Shown here: positions 15,365-24,709 of the stretch, one piece after another
Layout: each line of letters starts with the position of its first letter
Numbering within the stretch: the stretch's first letter is position 1
Source of the DNA: Thermoplasmatota archaeon
Lineage (GTDB): Archaea; Thermoplasmatota; E2; DHVEG-1
Length of the DNA: 32,389 bases
NCBI GenBank assembly: GCA_016936135.1
Contig: JAFGPP010000002.1
Span: 1-32,389, forward strand
Reading direction: 5' to 3'
The notes under the pieces: model-generated
Database searches by the model: none
What the model saw: only the letters and a program-made list of their open reading frames with translations
What the model was told of the DNA's origin: nothing
Translations under genes and position numbers: made by a program

Positions 15365-15956
15365 CAATTGTTTTCTCCCTGATTTGTCCTTTTGGTTTTA
15401 CTTCTGAAAAAATTTGCCCTTCGAATTTGTAAATTTTTGTTTGCGCATCTAGCCAAGCGTCTGGTAAAAGACCTGCTTTCATGCAAGTATTGGAAAGAAA
15501 CTCCTCTGGATCCCAATTCTGTTCAACTGCAACTTGCGGCAGAAGTAGTCCTTTAAAAAAACCCTGTTCAACAATAAGACCATCACGTCCTATCTTAACT
15601 TTATACTTATATTCTCTTGGGGAATTTACTAAGATAATTTCGGGCTTGGTTAAAATCGTTACCTCAATTACAATTTTCTCTATTTCGTTTGCTTCCAGTT
15701 TATTAAATCTGGGGTCTTTTGTTGCAGATTTTGCTGCACTCGCTAAGGCGTTTTTCAATGGCATCACCGGTTCCGGGATACCAATACATCCCCTTAGCTT
15801 GAAATCTGGAAATGTATGAAGGGACACAAATACTCCCCTATTTTGATCAAATAAGGGTCCAAGATCACAAGATTTTGGATTTTTTTTTCCTACATGAGAT
15901 TCGATAATATTTCGAGTAAATTTTACAGCATTGATTCCATCAACGTTAGATAACAT
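15348..15956 (-). CDS. AMMECR1-domain protein
   Basis: 202-residue protein that matches AMMECR1 along its length: the signature 'LRGCIGIPEPVMPL' near 52-66, 'AKSATKDPRF', 'EIEKIVIEVTILTKP', 'IGRDGLIVEQGFFKGLLLPQVA', and 'FLSNTCMKAGL'. The family is conserved in archaea and eukaryotes and its biochemical job is not settled. No Memo or radical SAM partner is adjacent. Its 17-nt overlap with pyrC indicates co-transcription, which is unusual and may only reflect operon history. Confidence 0.93.
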   Translation of the reverse strand: MLSNVDGINAVKFTRNIIESHVGKKNPKSCDLGPLFDQNRGVFVSLHTFPDFKLRGCIGIPEPVMPLKNALASAAKSATKDPRFNKLEANEIEKIVIEVTILTKPEIILVNSPREYKYKVKIGRDGLIVEQGFFKGLLLPQVAVEQNWDPEEFLSNTCMKAGLLPDAWLDAQTKIYKFEGQIFSEVKPKGQIREKTIDGSCY

Positions 15957-16028
15957 GTAAGAGGTTAACTAAAAAGACGTTAAAATAAAATGTGGTATTG
16001 GGCGTTTAGAACGCCTCATACTGGGATA

Positions 16029-19000
16029 TTATGTCAACTCCTCTTTATCAAGAAGTATTTCGTAGCTTTTAGATACTTCTCCAATCTGGATTGTGATCTG
16101 TCCATCAAAGACATATAACACATCTGTTCCACTTTCATTGGCCATGTGAGTTACAGTCACATTGTATGATCCGGGATAAAATTTAGATTCGAAATATCCT
16201 CCTGTGTCGGATTTTACCGTTTTAGGTTTGGCAGTGTTGTTTTCAACTGAAAGATCTACTTCAAAACCAATCGAAACGTTCTCAACTATAGAACCAGTAG
16301 TATTGTATCGTGTATAACCGCTTACAGTAACATAAGCATAGTCAAGAGACAAATCGTAAGTTGTAGAGACATTCTCGCTAACTGTAATTGTTGTCTCAGT
16401 TTCATAAATTGGATATTTAGTGGCATTAATTATATAGTTTCCAGGTACCAACGAAATGAAAGAATATTTTCCAGTTGTATCGGTAACTAGTGTGTCGACA
16501 ATTTTGATATCTCCATTTAGTTTGTTGTACTTGAGAGACACTTCAACGTTTGAAACTTCTTCTCCCTCGTCGTATTTTCCATTGTTGTTCTCATCATCGT
16601 AAATTGTACCTTCCGCATTGCCAGATTTTGGTTTTGAAATGTTATTAATGTTATTGCCAGTGTTTAGAGAAAGAAGTGTATCCTCAATCAAAAAATCATC
16701 GATTGTGGCAATAATCCTATAATACCCAGGTTTCAAGCCTTCAAAAGAATAAAAACCGTTGTTGTCGGTTGTTGTTGTATTGTAGTTTGAATAATCATAT
16801 TGCTGAGGTTGACCAGTATTTGGATCAAAAGTGTCTATTCCCAATATGACAATTTCTATATCTGATAGAGGGGTGTCAATAGAAAGATTATATGCAGAGT
16901 AGTTGTCAAGATTATCATAAACGTAGCCTTCCAGATTTGCAGGATCTATTGTAACATTGATGAATCGTTGGAAATTTCCTTGCTTCCTACTTGCCTCTTC
17001 ATCCGTGATTGGCGCTAGATTGCCAACACTGTTAAATGTTACATTTTTCAATGCAAATGCCCCAGCATCTAACTCAGGATATCGCCGAATTTGTATTGTA
17101 ACGTTACCTTCAGGCGCAATTACAGAAAATGTACCATTGACTGTTGATGTTTTATCATGATCAATTGGAATTTCTATACCATAATGAGATATATTCTTCT
17201 GAACGACAACTTGAGCATTTATGGGCCCTCCTTTGAAATAAACAGATCCGTTAATAAACGCTCCTGCATAGTATTTTGCAATTACTACAGCACTTTTACT
17301 TCCTGAATAATAAGGATATTTATTGATGTCTGATATAAATTCAGCACAAAAATGTCGCATATTTATACATGGAAGCTGATAGTTAGGCTCACTCTTACTA
17401 CCAGATTCGCCACTTGCAAATCCTATCCAAGTTCTATAAAACATGGTATCAAAATATGCGTCTTTGTAATATGCTTTCGTATTTACGGGGGGATCTTGTC
17501 TTAATTGCTGATCAGTTAAGTTATTTAAATCTTCAAATGTTAACTCCTTGCCGTTTTGAGTTACATACAGGTATTCAACAAAATCGTCTTCAGGGTTGTA
17601 CTCTCCCCCTCCAGCAACCAATAACAGACTCTTATCGGCTAGAAACGCAAAAATATTAAAAATTTGTTTATCGTAACCTTCAACACCATAATAACGAATG
17701 CTAAATCCAGTTGCATCTTGGATATCGCAATATAACCAAGTGATTTGCTCGTCGTTTAAACGATTAATAATTAATTTTGAAACATCGTGATAGATTGCAT
17801 TGGTTTTCCATTCTTCTCCAACTGTATATTCCTGACCTAGCTCACGATTGTACTCTTCTCCAATTGGTTTACCGTAAGAGGGAGAAATTTCAGGATTTTC
17901 TACCCATGATTTAATATCAATTGTGTCATTTTTCCCAAGATATTTTTCCAGTGCCGCCTCAACGTTAGTTGATAGTGATCCTCCCCCCTTAATAACATGT
18001 CCTTCCAACAGTCTAACTATCCAGACTGCAACTGCCTCTTCCTCGGTAGTAGACGTATGGAAGTTTGCTGCAGGAGGAATACCATCTTGAAAGTTGTCGG
18101 CAACTGTTGGATGTTCACCAATAGCTACTTCATAAAACCCGTAATCCCACCAAGAAATATAACCTGGACGTTCTTCCGGTTTTGAAATATGATTATCTTG
18201 GTTACTCAGCCAAGTATATGCATCAATCCAATATTGCTCTTTATAGTGTTGTAATCCAAATGCTCCTGAAGGGTAATCGCCAAACGCAGCCTGTTTATCA
18301 ACAGAGGGTATGGCAGCGTCAAAAGACAGATATGCATTAGGGAAAACTACTAAAAAACCTATAAAAACAATTCCCGAAATATGAATAAATTTAAAGCCCC
18401 GTCTTATTCCTCGAAAACCTCCTCCAGAGCTCTTTATGGTTCGAATCATCTGTTTGTAATCAATTTTGTCGACTATAACCCAAATAATCCAACCACCAAG
18501 TATTGCCATTACAGGAACCAAATCGTTGAGAAAACGACCTGCTACGCCAGTAAGCCAAATTTGTATTACAAAAATGGTAATAATGAAGAGAAAGTCTCTC
18601 CTCTGAGGGTTCTTATAATAACGATAAACTAAAAATGCAAAACCGAAAAAACCCAACCAATAGAAAGATGGACCAAACGACATGATTGTTCGGCTAATTG
18701 CATAAGTTCCTGCCTCTGCAATAGTCATAGAAACTTTTGAGCCGTAAATACCTGATCCGTATAAAATATTTGAAAGAGTAGATAGTGAAGAGAAACCAGA
18801 TATGATTGAGGATATCTCCTTTACAAAATACAGAGATACCAACGCAACAATCCCAACTACAAACACTATTGGTAAGGTTAAAGTCCACGGCAATTTCTTT
18901 AATTTGAATATATAGTAAATAGCTCCGAAAGCAGTAACACCCAAGCAAAGGAACAGTGGAATATCAGCTTGGAATCCCTTATATGCTGATGCAACAACAG

Positions 19001-19889
19001 GCAATGAAATTAGATATCCAGAGAATAACAATACTGACATGCTGCTGAAAACCTTGAACTGAATTTTATTTTTGTAAATATCAATTATCATTTGAACAAG
19101 TGCATATATAGCAATAATAACGTACAAATAACGAGCTTCGACCCAAGTCATAGATAGTGATGCAAGAGGTATTCCTCCAAGAATTGCATAAATAATCGAT
19201 TTTACATTATTTTTCTCTTTTATGCTTTTAATCAGAAAATAGAATGACATGAAATACAAAAAAAGGTTAAAAGAATCGTGATCAAATAGAGAATACGCAG
19301 ATCCATGCCCAGATCCGAGATGAAGTGGAATAAGGGCGATAAATAATGCTGCAAGAAGTCCTTCTTTTTTCCCAAACAACGTTTTACCAATAAAATAAAC
19401 AGGAAATACGAGTAACGCACCAAATAGAGCGGGTACAAACTGCATTGAATAACCAACTGCATCTACTTCATTCATAAATGGAGATAGCAATCTACTAAAT
19501 CCGATCGCCATCATGTTTAGAAGGGGCCTTCGACCTCCTGTTTGTTCAATTGGATAATTCAAAAGAGGATCTAATTCTGAATAATATGGATATGTTCCTG
19601 GATTTTCACCATAAAGGGTTTGATTTACCAGTCTCATGTTGTAATACGGGTCAGGACCGGATAAATAAAACCTATTAAAACCTTCGCCTTGATCATTTAT
19701 TGAAACACCACTTGATGCATTAAAATAAGCATTGAAGAGGAGGACAATAAAAAAAATACCGACCAAGAAAATTGCTGTTAACCATTGCTTTTTAAACCTA
19801 AAAGATGGTGCTTCGACAACGCTTTTTTGAACAATATGTTTGGGTTCTTCCATGGCTGGTTTGAATTTTCTCTGAGCTCGTTTTCTCAT
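16029..19889 (-). CDS. aglB: Oligosaccharyltransferase AglB/STT3 with four C-terminal beta-sandwich repeats
   Basis: Transfers a lipid-linked glycan to Asn of N-x-S/T on secreted proteins, outside the membrane. The 1286-residue protein has about 13 membrane segments (36-520), metal-binding 'SGPDPYYN' (Asp80) and 'DHD' (203-205), 'TIAE' (Glu392), and the peptide-binding WWDYG at 580-584. After the usual catalytic part (to about 870), four repeated beta-sandwich domains follow (about 875-985, 985-1085, 1090-1180, 1185-1286), two with 'DNNGFYSFEGL' type strands and one with an EF-like 'DDENNNGKYDEGEE' at 1098-1111. The usual length is 800-970 residues, so these domains are an addition. AGGTGA 4 nt before the start makes the start firm. 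Confidence 0.95.
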   Translation of the reverse strand: MRKRAQRKFKPAMEEPKHIVQKSVVEAPSFRFKKQWLTAIFLVGIFFIVLLFNAYFNASSGVSINDQGEGFNRFYLSGPDPYYNMRLVNQTLYGENPGTYPYYSELDPLLNYPIEQTGGRRPLLNMMAIGFSRLLSPFMNEVDAVGYSMQFVPALFGALLVFPVYFIGKTLFGKKEGLLAALFIALIPLHLGSGHGSAYSLFDHDSFNLFLYFMSFYFLIKSIKEKNNVKSIIYAILGGIPLASLSMTWVEARYLYVIIAIYALVQMIIDIYKNKIQFKVFSSMSVLLFSGYLISLPVVASAYKGFQADIPLFLCLGVTAFGAIYYIFKLKKLPWTLTLPIVFVVGIVALVSLYFVKEISSIISGFSSLSTLSNILYGSGIYGSKVSMTIAEAGTYAISRTIMSFGPSFYWLGFFGFAFLVYRYYKNPQRRDFLFIITIFVIQIWLTGVAGRFLNDLVPVMAILGGWIIWVIVDKIDYKQMIRTIKSSGGGFRGIRRGFKFIHISGIVFIGFLVVFPNAYLSFDAAIPSVDKQAAFGDYPSGAFGLQHYKEQYWIDAYTWLSNQDNHISKPEERPGYISWWDYGFYEVAIGEHPTVADNFQDGIPPAANFHTSTTEEEAVAVWIVRLLEGHVIKGGGSLSTNVEAALEKYLGKNDTIDIKSWVENPEISPSYGKPIGEEYNRELGQEYTVGEEWKTNAIYHDVSKLIINRLNDEQITWLYCDIQDATGFSIRYYGVEGYDKQIFNIFAFLADKSLLLVAGGGEYNPEDDFVEYLYVTQNGKELTFEDLNNLTDQQLRQDPPVNTKAYYKDAYFDTMFYRTWIGFASGESGSKSEPNYQLPCINMRHFCAEFISDINKYPYYSGSKSAVVIAKYYAGAFINGSVYFKGGPINAQVVVQKNISHYGIEIPIDHDKTSTVNGTFSVIAPEGNVTIQIRRYPELDAGAFALKNVTFNSVGNLAPITDEEASRKQGNFQRFINVTIDPANLEGYVYDNLDNYSAYNLSIDTPLSDIEIVILGIDTFDPNTGQPQQYDYSNYNTTTTDNNGFYSFEGLKPGYYRIIATIDDFLIEDTLLSLNTGNNINNISKPKSGNAEGTIYDDENNNGKYDEGEEVSNVEVSLKYNKLNGDIKIVDTLVTDTTGKYSFISLVPGNYIINATKYPIYETETTITVSENVSTTYDLSLDYAYVTVSGYTRYNTTGSIVENVSIGFEVDLSVENNTAKPKTVKSDTGGYFESKFYPGSYNVTVTHMANESGTDVLYVFDGQITIQIGEVSKSYEILLDKEELT

Positions 19890-19893
19890 TGTT

Positions 19894-19899
19894 TCACCT
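19894..19899 (-). promoter_or_regulatory. Ribosome binding site of aglB
   Basis: AGGTGA on the minus strand lies four bases before the ATG at 19889 and matches the archaeal 16S anti-SD core, so it fixes the aglB start. Confidence 0.7.
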
Positions 19900-19953
19900 A
19901 TGATTAAGTCACACTCGTAAATTTATAGTATTATAAATAACTTATCTGTCGTT

Positions 19954-20817
19954 TTATTTTGACTTGATTTTTAATTTTTTAGTGATGCATGGAGTTACTT
20001 TTACCTTGCTAAATTCAGAGATTATTGTATCAGTAGAGATAATTTCATCGCAACCAGCTTGATTAAGATTTTTTATGGCATCCGCTGCAAAAAGGCCATG
20101 AGTGCACGAAACAAAGACTTTATTTGCCCCCTGTTTTTTTAACTCAAAGATTGATTTTGCCATTGTATTGCCAGTTGAAATTATATCGTCAATTATTGCA
20201 ACATTGTTGCCCTTCACCTCAAGATTTTTTGGTTTAATTTCAACTGTGGATCCATCTATTCTTGTTTTATCCATGAAATCAAAATCACAATCGATTATTT
20301 GAGAAGTTTGCTTTGCCCTTACCAATGCCCCTTTGTCAGGGGCAAGAACCATATCAACTTTTTTCCCCTTTAGAAATGTAGCCAGTTCTGGGACTGCAGT
20401 ACAACTTTGTGCCTGAATGGGAAAAAAATCCAAAATGTGTTCCTTATGTGGATCTACAGTCAAAACTTTCTTTGTACTTTTACTAACAAGCTGAGCCATT
20501 AACTTTGCACTTATAGGTTCTCCATTTTCAAACTTTTTATCTTGTCTGGCGTATCCAAAATATGGTACAACGGCCGTAATACTTTTTGCGCCAGATTCTC
20601 TAGATGCTTCTTGTAAAAGGAGAAGTTCGATTATATTTGGGTCAGGGTATGTAGTCTGAACAATAATTACATCTTCTCCTGAGATGTCATCTAGGATGCG
20701 AACATATAATTCACCATCTGGAAATCGTTTAGAAACAATTTCAGCCAAAGGAATATGTAATTGTTTTGACAAATCCTTGGAGACAGATGATGACGCAGAA
20801 CCTCCGATAATATACAT
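19954..20817 (-). CDS. prs: Ribose-phosphate pyrophosphokinase
   Basis: Makes PRPP from ribose 5-phosphate and ATP for purine, pyrimidine and histidine synthesis. The 287-residue product is the short archaeal type: 'FPDGELYVRI' near the start, 'VVPYFGYARQDKKF' (ATP site), 'TVDPHKEHILDFF', and the PRPP loop 'VAIIDDIISTGNT'. It is divergently arranged with the surface-protein gene at 20898 and shares an 80-bp intergenic region with it. Its C-terminus 'TKKLKIKSK' is basic. Confidence 0.96.
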   Translation of the reverse strand: MYIIGGSASSSVSKDLSKQLHIPLAEIVSKRFPDGELYVRILDDISGEDVIIVQTTYPDPNIIELLLLQEASRESGAKSITAVVPYFGYARQDKKFENGEPISAKLMAQLVSKSTKKVLTVDPHKEHILDFFPIQAQSCTAVPELATFLKGKKVDMVLAPDKGALVRAKQTSQIIDCDFDFMDKTRIDGSTVEIKPKNLEVKGNNVAIIDDIISTGNTMAKSIFELKKQGANKVFVSCTHGLFAADAIKNLNQAGCDEIISTDTIISEFSKVKVTPCITKKLKIKSK

Positions 20818-20866
20818 AGAACAAGAAAGTAAATCAAAAAGCTGTTTTTAGCTATTTCGTAAGAAA

Positions 20867-20877
20867 GTTTTTATAAC
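20867..20877. promoter_or_regulatory. TATA element between prs and the surface-protein gene
   Basis: GTTTTTATAAC at 20867-20877 is centred 26 nt before ATG 20898, which predicts a leaderless transcript to the right. Read on the other strand (GTTATAAAAAC) it may also serve prs, with a leader of about 30 nt. Confidence 0.5.
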
Positions 20878-20897
20878 CTCATACGCATAATTCCCCA

Positions 20898-23075
20898 ATG
20901 GGTGTGGATGTGAAATCATTAAGAACATTTTCCAAGATGTTTTTGATAGTAGGATTGATATGCACATCCCTTTTTGTGCAGTATTCAAATGCTGATAAAG
21001 ATATCCAAAACCTTGTTGATGCAGTATTTGAAATAGAATTTGAAAGTGGGACGGAACTTAAACTGGATATTACAATGGATGTTAAAAAAATCACAACTGA
21101 TAAAACCTATCTCGGTTCTGAAATTAGCAGTGTATCCGAACAAGAACTGGGTGCCTTTAGGCTAAAGTTGTACCTAATGTTGGAAAGTCAACTAAATGAA
21201 ATGTTTAATTTTGCCAATTTACTTAATTTTTCAATGCCTGAATTTGACGGAAGCGGCTTCAAAGAAAATATGCATGTTAAACTGACAACTTCATTTTTTA
21301 AAGTTAATGAATCGATAAATATAGATAACTTTGTTAATGGATTACTTGACATGGGTGCAGTCATTGATTATACTTTTAACCTTAAAGCAGAGGAAGGATG
21401 GAACAACACATATAACTTCGTATTTCCACCTGATATAATATACAATCGAACCAACACGAATATTGTTAAGGGAAATACCATTCAATGGGAGGTGATTAAT
21501 GGATCTGGATTGCAACACAATAAATTGGCAGAGATCTCTTTAAAATATACCAACCCAACGACAAAAGGAATATCAGATGAAGATATTGATATTATATTTG
21601 AGTTAGATACTAGAAAGTTTAATCAAACTAGATTGACAGCAAACATACAGGTCCAGAATGTCGATATAATGGCATACAATATTTTGCCGGATTTTGTAAC
21701 GAATTTGAATTTTGTGCCCGCAGATGGGATTAGACTTTTAATAGACAACGGCCTATTGAGTTGGGATAATTTTTATAATATTACTATTCTACCTGTCATG
21801 GAAAATACTTTAAACGCAGTAACACGTTCCTCTTTCAATCAGACTATAGATGCTTTATTTTTATGGGATATAAACTCTAGTCTAAATTGCCCTGATCCAT
21901 ATGGCCCGTCAAACATGGATTATGATCCTCCAATTAGAGCTTCTCTAGTTGACAATGACGTAAATTTAAAAATTTTTAACATATCTTCACGAGCCTTAAT
22001 CGGTCTTGTTCAAGCTGGTGCAAACGCCACCATAGCTCCATCAGATATAAACTTTGGACAGGGGCTTGAGAACCTATTTTATGATTACTCAGGCATTATC
22101 TATTTTCCAAAATCAATATTATTAGAAGGCAATAACCCATACACATGGACTAAAAACAATCCAATTACGGGCGAAATTGTTTCAAATTCTTCAACAAAAT
22201 ATGAAAGTGAAGAAAAAAGAACTGTACTAACCATTGATATTTCAAATACCGATCTAAATCTGCTAAGTTTTTTTGTCGGCCGTCCAGATATGAATCTAGG
22301 ATTATCTATAGATGAGTCGCAATACTACTATGTGACAAAAGTCCCTAAGGAATTCTTAATACCACAAAAAATAAATTTACAGTATCTTAGCTCAGATGCA
22401 TTGAGATTGTGTATGGAAGAGGTATTTGATCCAAACGACATTTCATCTTTCCTGCAAAATGAAAATACCCTTTTTGAAAACAGAATTATGAATATACTTC
22501 AATGCGGAGAAATTGATGGTTATATAAATGATGGTATTTTTGAAGAATCTTTAATTTGGGATGGAAACGTAATGGATATGGATAAAAACAAGCCTGTTGC
22601 TATTCAATCATATGCACATATTTCTCAAGCTATAACTTTTGATATTTCTGTTCTTCCACCCTTAATGGATATTTCAAATATGACATTAAATTTCACCGGA
22701 TTGTGCGACCAAAATGTCACTTACAAAATATTGTTTCCAAAAGGAACCAGCGTAATGTTTGCTGATAATTTGAAGAAAGCCGTCTTAAGGAGTACAGAAG
22801 ATGGAAGATTATATATAGAAATCAGGTTCGATAAATCAGATAGCGGGCTCACCGAAGTACTTTCCTTTAAAATGGTACCATCTATACTTTTTATAATTGG
22901 ATTATTTATGCCATGTATCATTAGTTTGATTATTACAATTTTGCTTGTTGTCGTAGTATGTTTAATAAACAAAAAACGAAAAGGAAAAAAGGCCCTGACA
23001 GCCGAAACGGGCGATGCAAATAGTTACGCAGGCCAAGATTATTACATTCCTCCACCACCGCCAAAATCAAGATAG
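20898..23075 (+). CDS. Large surface protein, single C-terminal membrane helix, proline-rich cytoplasmic tail
   Basis: I do not recognise the 725-residue protein. It has an N-terminal signal peptide (about 14-33, ending QYSNADKD), about 620 extracellular residues with many N-glycosylation sequons and few cysteines, one helix near 660-690 ('FIIGLFMPCIISLIITILLV'), then a basic stop ('NKKRKGKK') and a short tail ending Y-Y-I-P-P-P-P-P-K-S-R. The ectodomain has two similar-looking halves rich in beta strands but no domain I can name. The start is supported by a TATA box 26 nt upstream. It may be an S-layer-associated or adhesive protein. Confidence 0.8.
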   Translation: MGVDVKSLRTFSKMFLIVGLICTSLFVQYSNADKDIQNLVDAVFEIEFESGTELKLDITMDVKKITTDKTYLGSEISSVSEQELGAFRLKLYLMLESQLNEMFNFANLLNFSMPEFDGSGFKENMHVKLTTSFFKVNESINIDNFVNGLLDMGAVIDYTFNLKAEEGWNNTYNFVFPPDIIYNRTNTNIVKGNTIQWEVINGSGLQHNKLAEISLKYTNPTTKGISDEDIDIIFELDTRKFNQTRLTANIQVQNVDIMAYNILPDFVTNLNFVPADGIRLLIDNGLLSWDNFYNITILPVMENTLNAVTRSSFNQTIDALFLWDINSSLNCPDPYGPSNMDYDPPIRASLVDNDVNLKIFNISSRALIGLVQAGANATIAPSDINFGQGLENLFYDYSGIIYFPKSILLEGNNPYTWTKNNPITGEIVSNSSTKYESEEKRTVLTIDISNTDLNLLSFFVGRPDMNLGLSIDESQYYYVTKVPKEFLIPQKINLQYLSSDALRLCMEEVFDPNDISSFLQNENTLFENRIMNILQCGEIDGYINDGIFEESLIWDGNVMDMDKNKPVAIQSYAHISQAITFDISVLPPLMDISNMTLNFTGLCDQNVTYKILFPKGTSVMFADNLKKAVLRSTEDGRLYIEIRFDKSDSGLTEVLSFKMVPSILFIIGLFMPCIISLIITILLVVVVCLINKKRKGKKALTAETGDANSYAGQDYYIPPPPPKSR

Positions 23076-23080
23076 ATGTT

Positions 23081-24277
23081 TTAATTCTTTTTTTTAACAA
23101 GACTCGGTAGTAAAGTTAGCAAGGAAGGAATGTGTTTTAGCATTGGTCCGACTAATTTAGATGGATAATCAATGTCGCCATGACTATTAATAACTTCTAA
23201 AATCTTAGGTTTCTGAAATTTTTCAATGTATTTATCAAACTGCTGATCTGATAGTCTTTTGTAAATATTTCTCAACATCATCCCCATATTAAGTTCTCTA
23301 CCAATATTAGAGGACCATAATTTGTGATATTTTTTAAGAAAATCAATCGAATAATCTTGTTTTTCCAAAGCAGCTATGGCAACGGATATGCAATATTTTC
23401 CACAAAGCAATCCTGTATATATTCCCCCTCCAGACGTTGGTTTGACTTGGCCCGCAGCATCCCCCACCAACATAATATTTGAGGCGGCGCTTTTATCCAA
23501 AGGACCAAGAGGAATTTTGCCACCAATTTTTTTAACGACCTTTGCATTTTCAAGAAATCTGCCACCATATTTTGATTTGAAAAGCTGGGAAAAATAATAC
23601 TGTATGGAATGTGGCGATAAAGGGTCAATACATAATCCAACTCTACATTTTGTTCCAGAATCATTTGTGGGTATAATCCAAGCAAAAAAACCAGGAGCAA
23701 TATCGTCACCTACAAATATTTTTACAAAATCAGGATCTAATTTGGTTCCAGTTAATTCGGCTCCAATGCCCTTTAATATTTCCTTTGGGTTTGAAAAACC
23801 AAACCTGTCTCTTATTATAGAATGAGCGCCATCGGCACCAACAACTAAGTCACATATTATTTCTGATTTTTGTGTTGTTTTAAGTTCAATTTTATTACCA
23901 CGCCTCTGTGCTGAAGTAAGCCTATTTTTCAACAAAAGTTTTGCATTTTTTGAGGTTGCTTGATCAATAATTTCCTTGTCAAATCTTGTTCGATTTATAA
24001 CAAGTGCATGTACTTTATTACCCCCAATAATCAAGCAATTACCATTGGGTGAAAAGATTTCTGCGCCTTTTATTTCGTTTTGAATAATTGCTGAATCTGA
24101 AACATTTACAAAATCAAATACCCTAGATGTAACAAGACCTGCACATTTCGGTGGTTCTCCAATTGTTTTGTGTTCCTCAACTATACTTACATTAAAGCCC
24201 TTTGATGCTATATTGCTTGCAACGTAACCCCCAATGGGACCTCCACCCACAACTACCAAATCAGCGGTTTCTGTCAT
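23081..24277 (-). CDS. Geranylgeranyl reductase family FAD protein (paralogue 1)
   Basis: FAD-dependent reductase of isoprenoid double bonds, used to saturate archaeal lipid chains or other isoprenoids. The 398-residue product has the dinucleotide loop GGGPIGG near 11-17, 'KCAGLVTSRVF', 'ADGAHSIIRDRFG', and 'VGDAAGQVKPTSGGGIYTG' at the FAD ribityl site. The substrate region lacks the Y-x-W-x-F-P-K motif of the biochemically studied enzymes and has 'FFAWIIPTND' instead. It is convergent with the surface-protein gene (5-bp gap). It shares one promoter region with the gene at 24365. Confidence 0.87.
   Translation of the reverse strand: MTETADLVVVGGGPIGGYVASNIASKGFNVSIVEEHKTIGEPPKCAGLVTSRVFDFVNVSDSAIIQNEIKGAEIFSPNGNCLIIGGNKVHALVINRTRFDKEIIDQATSKNAKLLLKNRLTSAQRRGNKIELKTTQKSEIICDLVVGADGAHSIIRDRFGFSNPKEILKGIGAELTGTKLDPDFVKIFVGDDIAPGFFAWIIPTNDSGTKCRVGLCIDPLSPHSIQYYFSQLFKSKYGGRFLENAKVVKKIGGKIPLGPLDKSAASNIMLVGDAAGQVKPTSGGGIYTGLLCGKYCISVAIAALEKQDYSIDFLKKYHKLWSSNIGRELNMGMMLRNIYKRLSDQQFDKYIEKFQKPKILEVINSHGDIDYPSKLVGPMLKHIPSLLTLLPSLVKKKN
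23088..23095 (+). terminator. T8 tract downstream of the surface-protein gene
   Basis: Eight consecutive T lie 13 bases after the stop at 23075, inside the 3' end of the convergent reductase gene. This is the type of oligo-T signal on which archaeal RNA polymerase ends. Confidence 0.45.
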
Positions 24278-24301
24278 ATTCGTTATCGTTATGTTAAAAA
24301 A

Positions 24302-24311
24302 GATTTATAAC
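24302..24311. promoter_or_regulatory. Bidirectional TATA-like element
   Basis: GATTTATAAC reads GTTATAAATC on the other strand, so both orientations resemble a TATA box. It lies 25-34 bases before the minus-strand reductase start (24277) and about 55 bases before the plus-strand start (24365). Confidence 0.45.
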
Positions 24312-24364
24312 AAAATCGCATATTAACAACGCATGGATAAAGGTTTCTAAGAGGATTAAGTGAT

Positions 24365-24709
24365 ATGAGTAAAATATTGAATTTAGGTATGTTCTTTATC
24401 TTTTTAAGGAAAACTGACACCAATCCACCTGATCCAAAATCTCAAGATTTAGATGAAAATAATTTACTTTGTCGTTTTGTAAAAGATGGATTTGGTAATA
24501 AACTTGGAGAGAGCATCGCAATAGATAATGATATAATGATTATTAAATCTGGGAAGGATTTTCTCGGAATTCCCTTTAAACATATTTTGGAAGAAGAAAA
24601 AACTCTACTTGTCAGGGGACCCATTGACAATGAAAAAGCAAAGGAAATGGGAAAAAATTGGCTGGACAAAACCTTACGTTCAAATAGCGTTCAGGAGGAT
24701 AAAGATTGA
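24365..24709 (+). CDS. Small PRC-barrel-like protein (DUF5749-like)
   Basis: 114 residues, soluble. The core 'GNKLGESIAIDNDIMIIKSGKDFLGIPFKHILEEEKTLLVRGPID' reads like a PRC-barrel-type beta domain seen in small archaeal proteins (I recall a DUF5749 family of this shape, not certain). It lies just ahead of pth2, and its TGA stop overlaps the pth2 TTG start by four bases, so the two are co-translated. A five-codon mini-ORF precedes it at 24333-24350. Function is unknown. Confidence 0.6.
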   Translation: MSKILNLGMFFIFLRKTDTNPPDPKSQDLDENNLLCRFVKDGFGNKLGESIAIDNDIMIIKSGKDFLGIPFKHILEEEKTLLVRGPIDNEKAKEMGKNWLDKTLRSNSVQEDKD

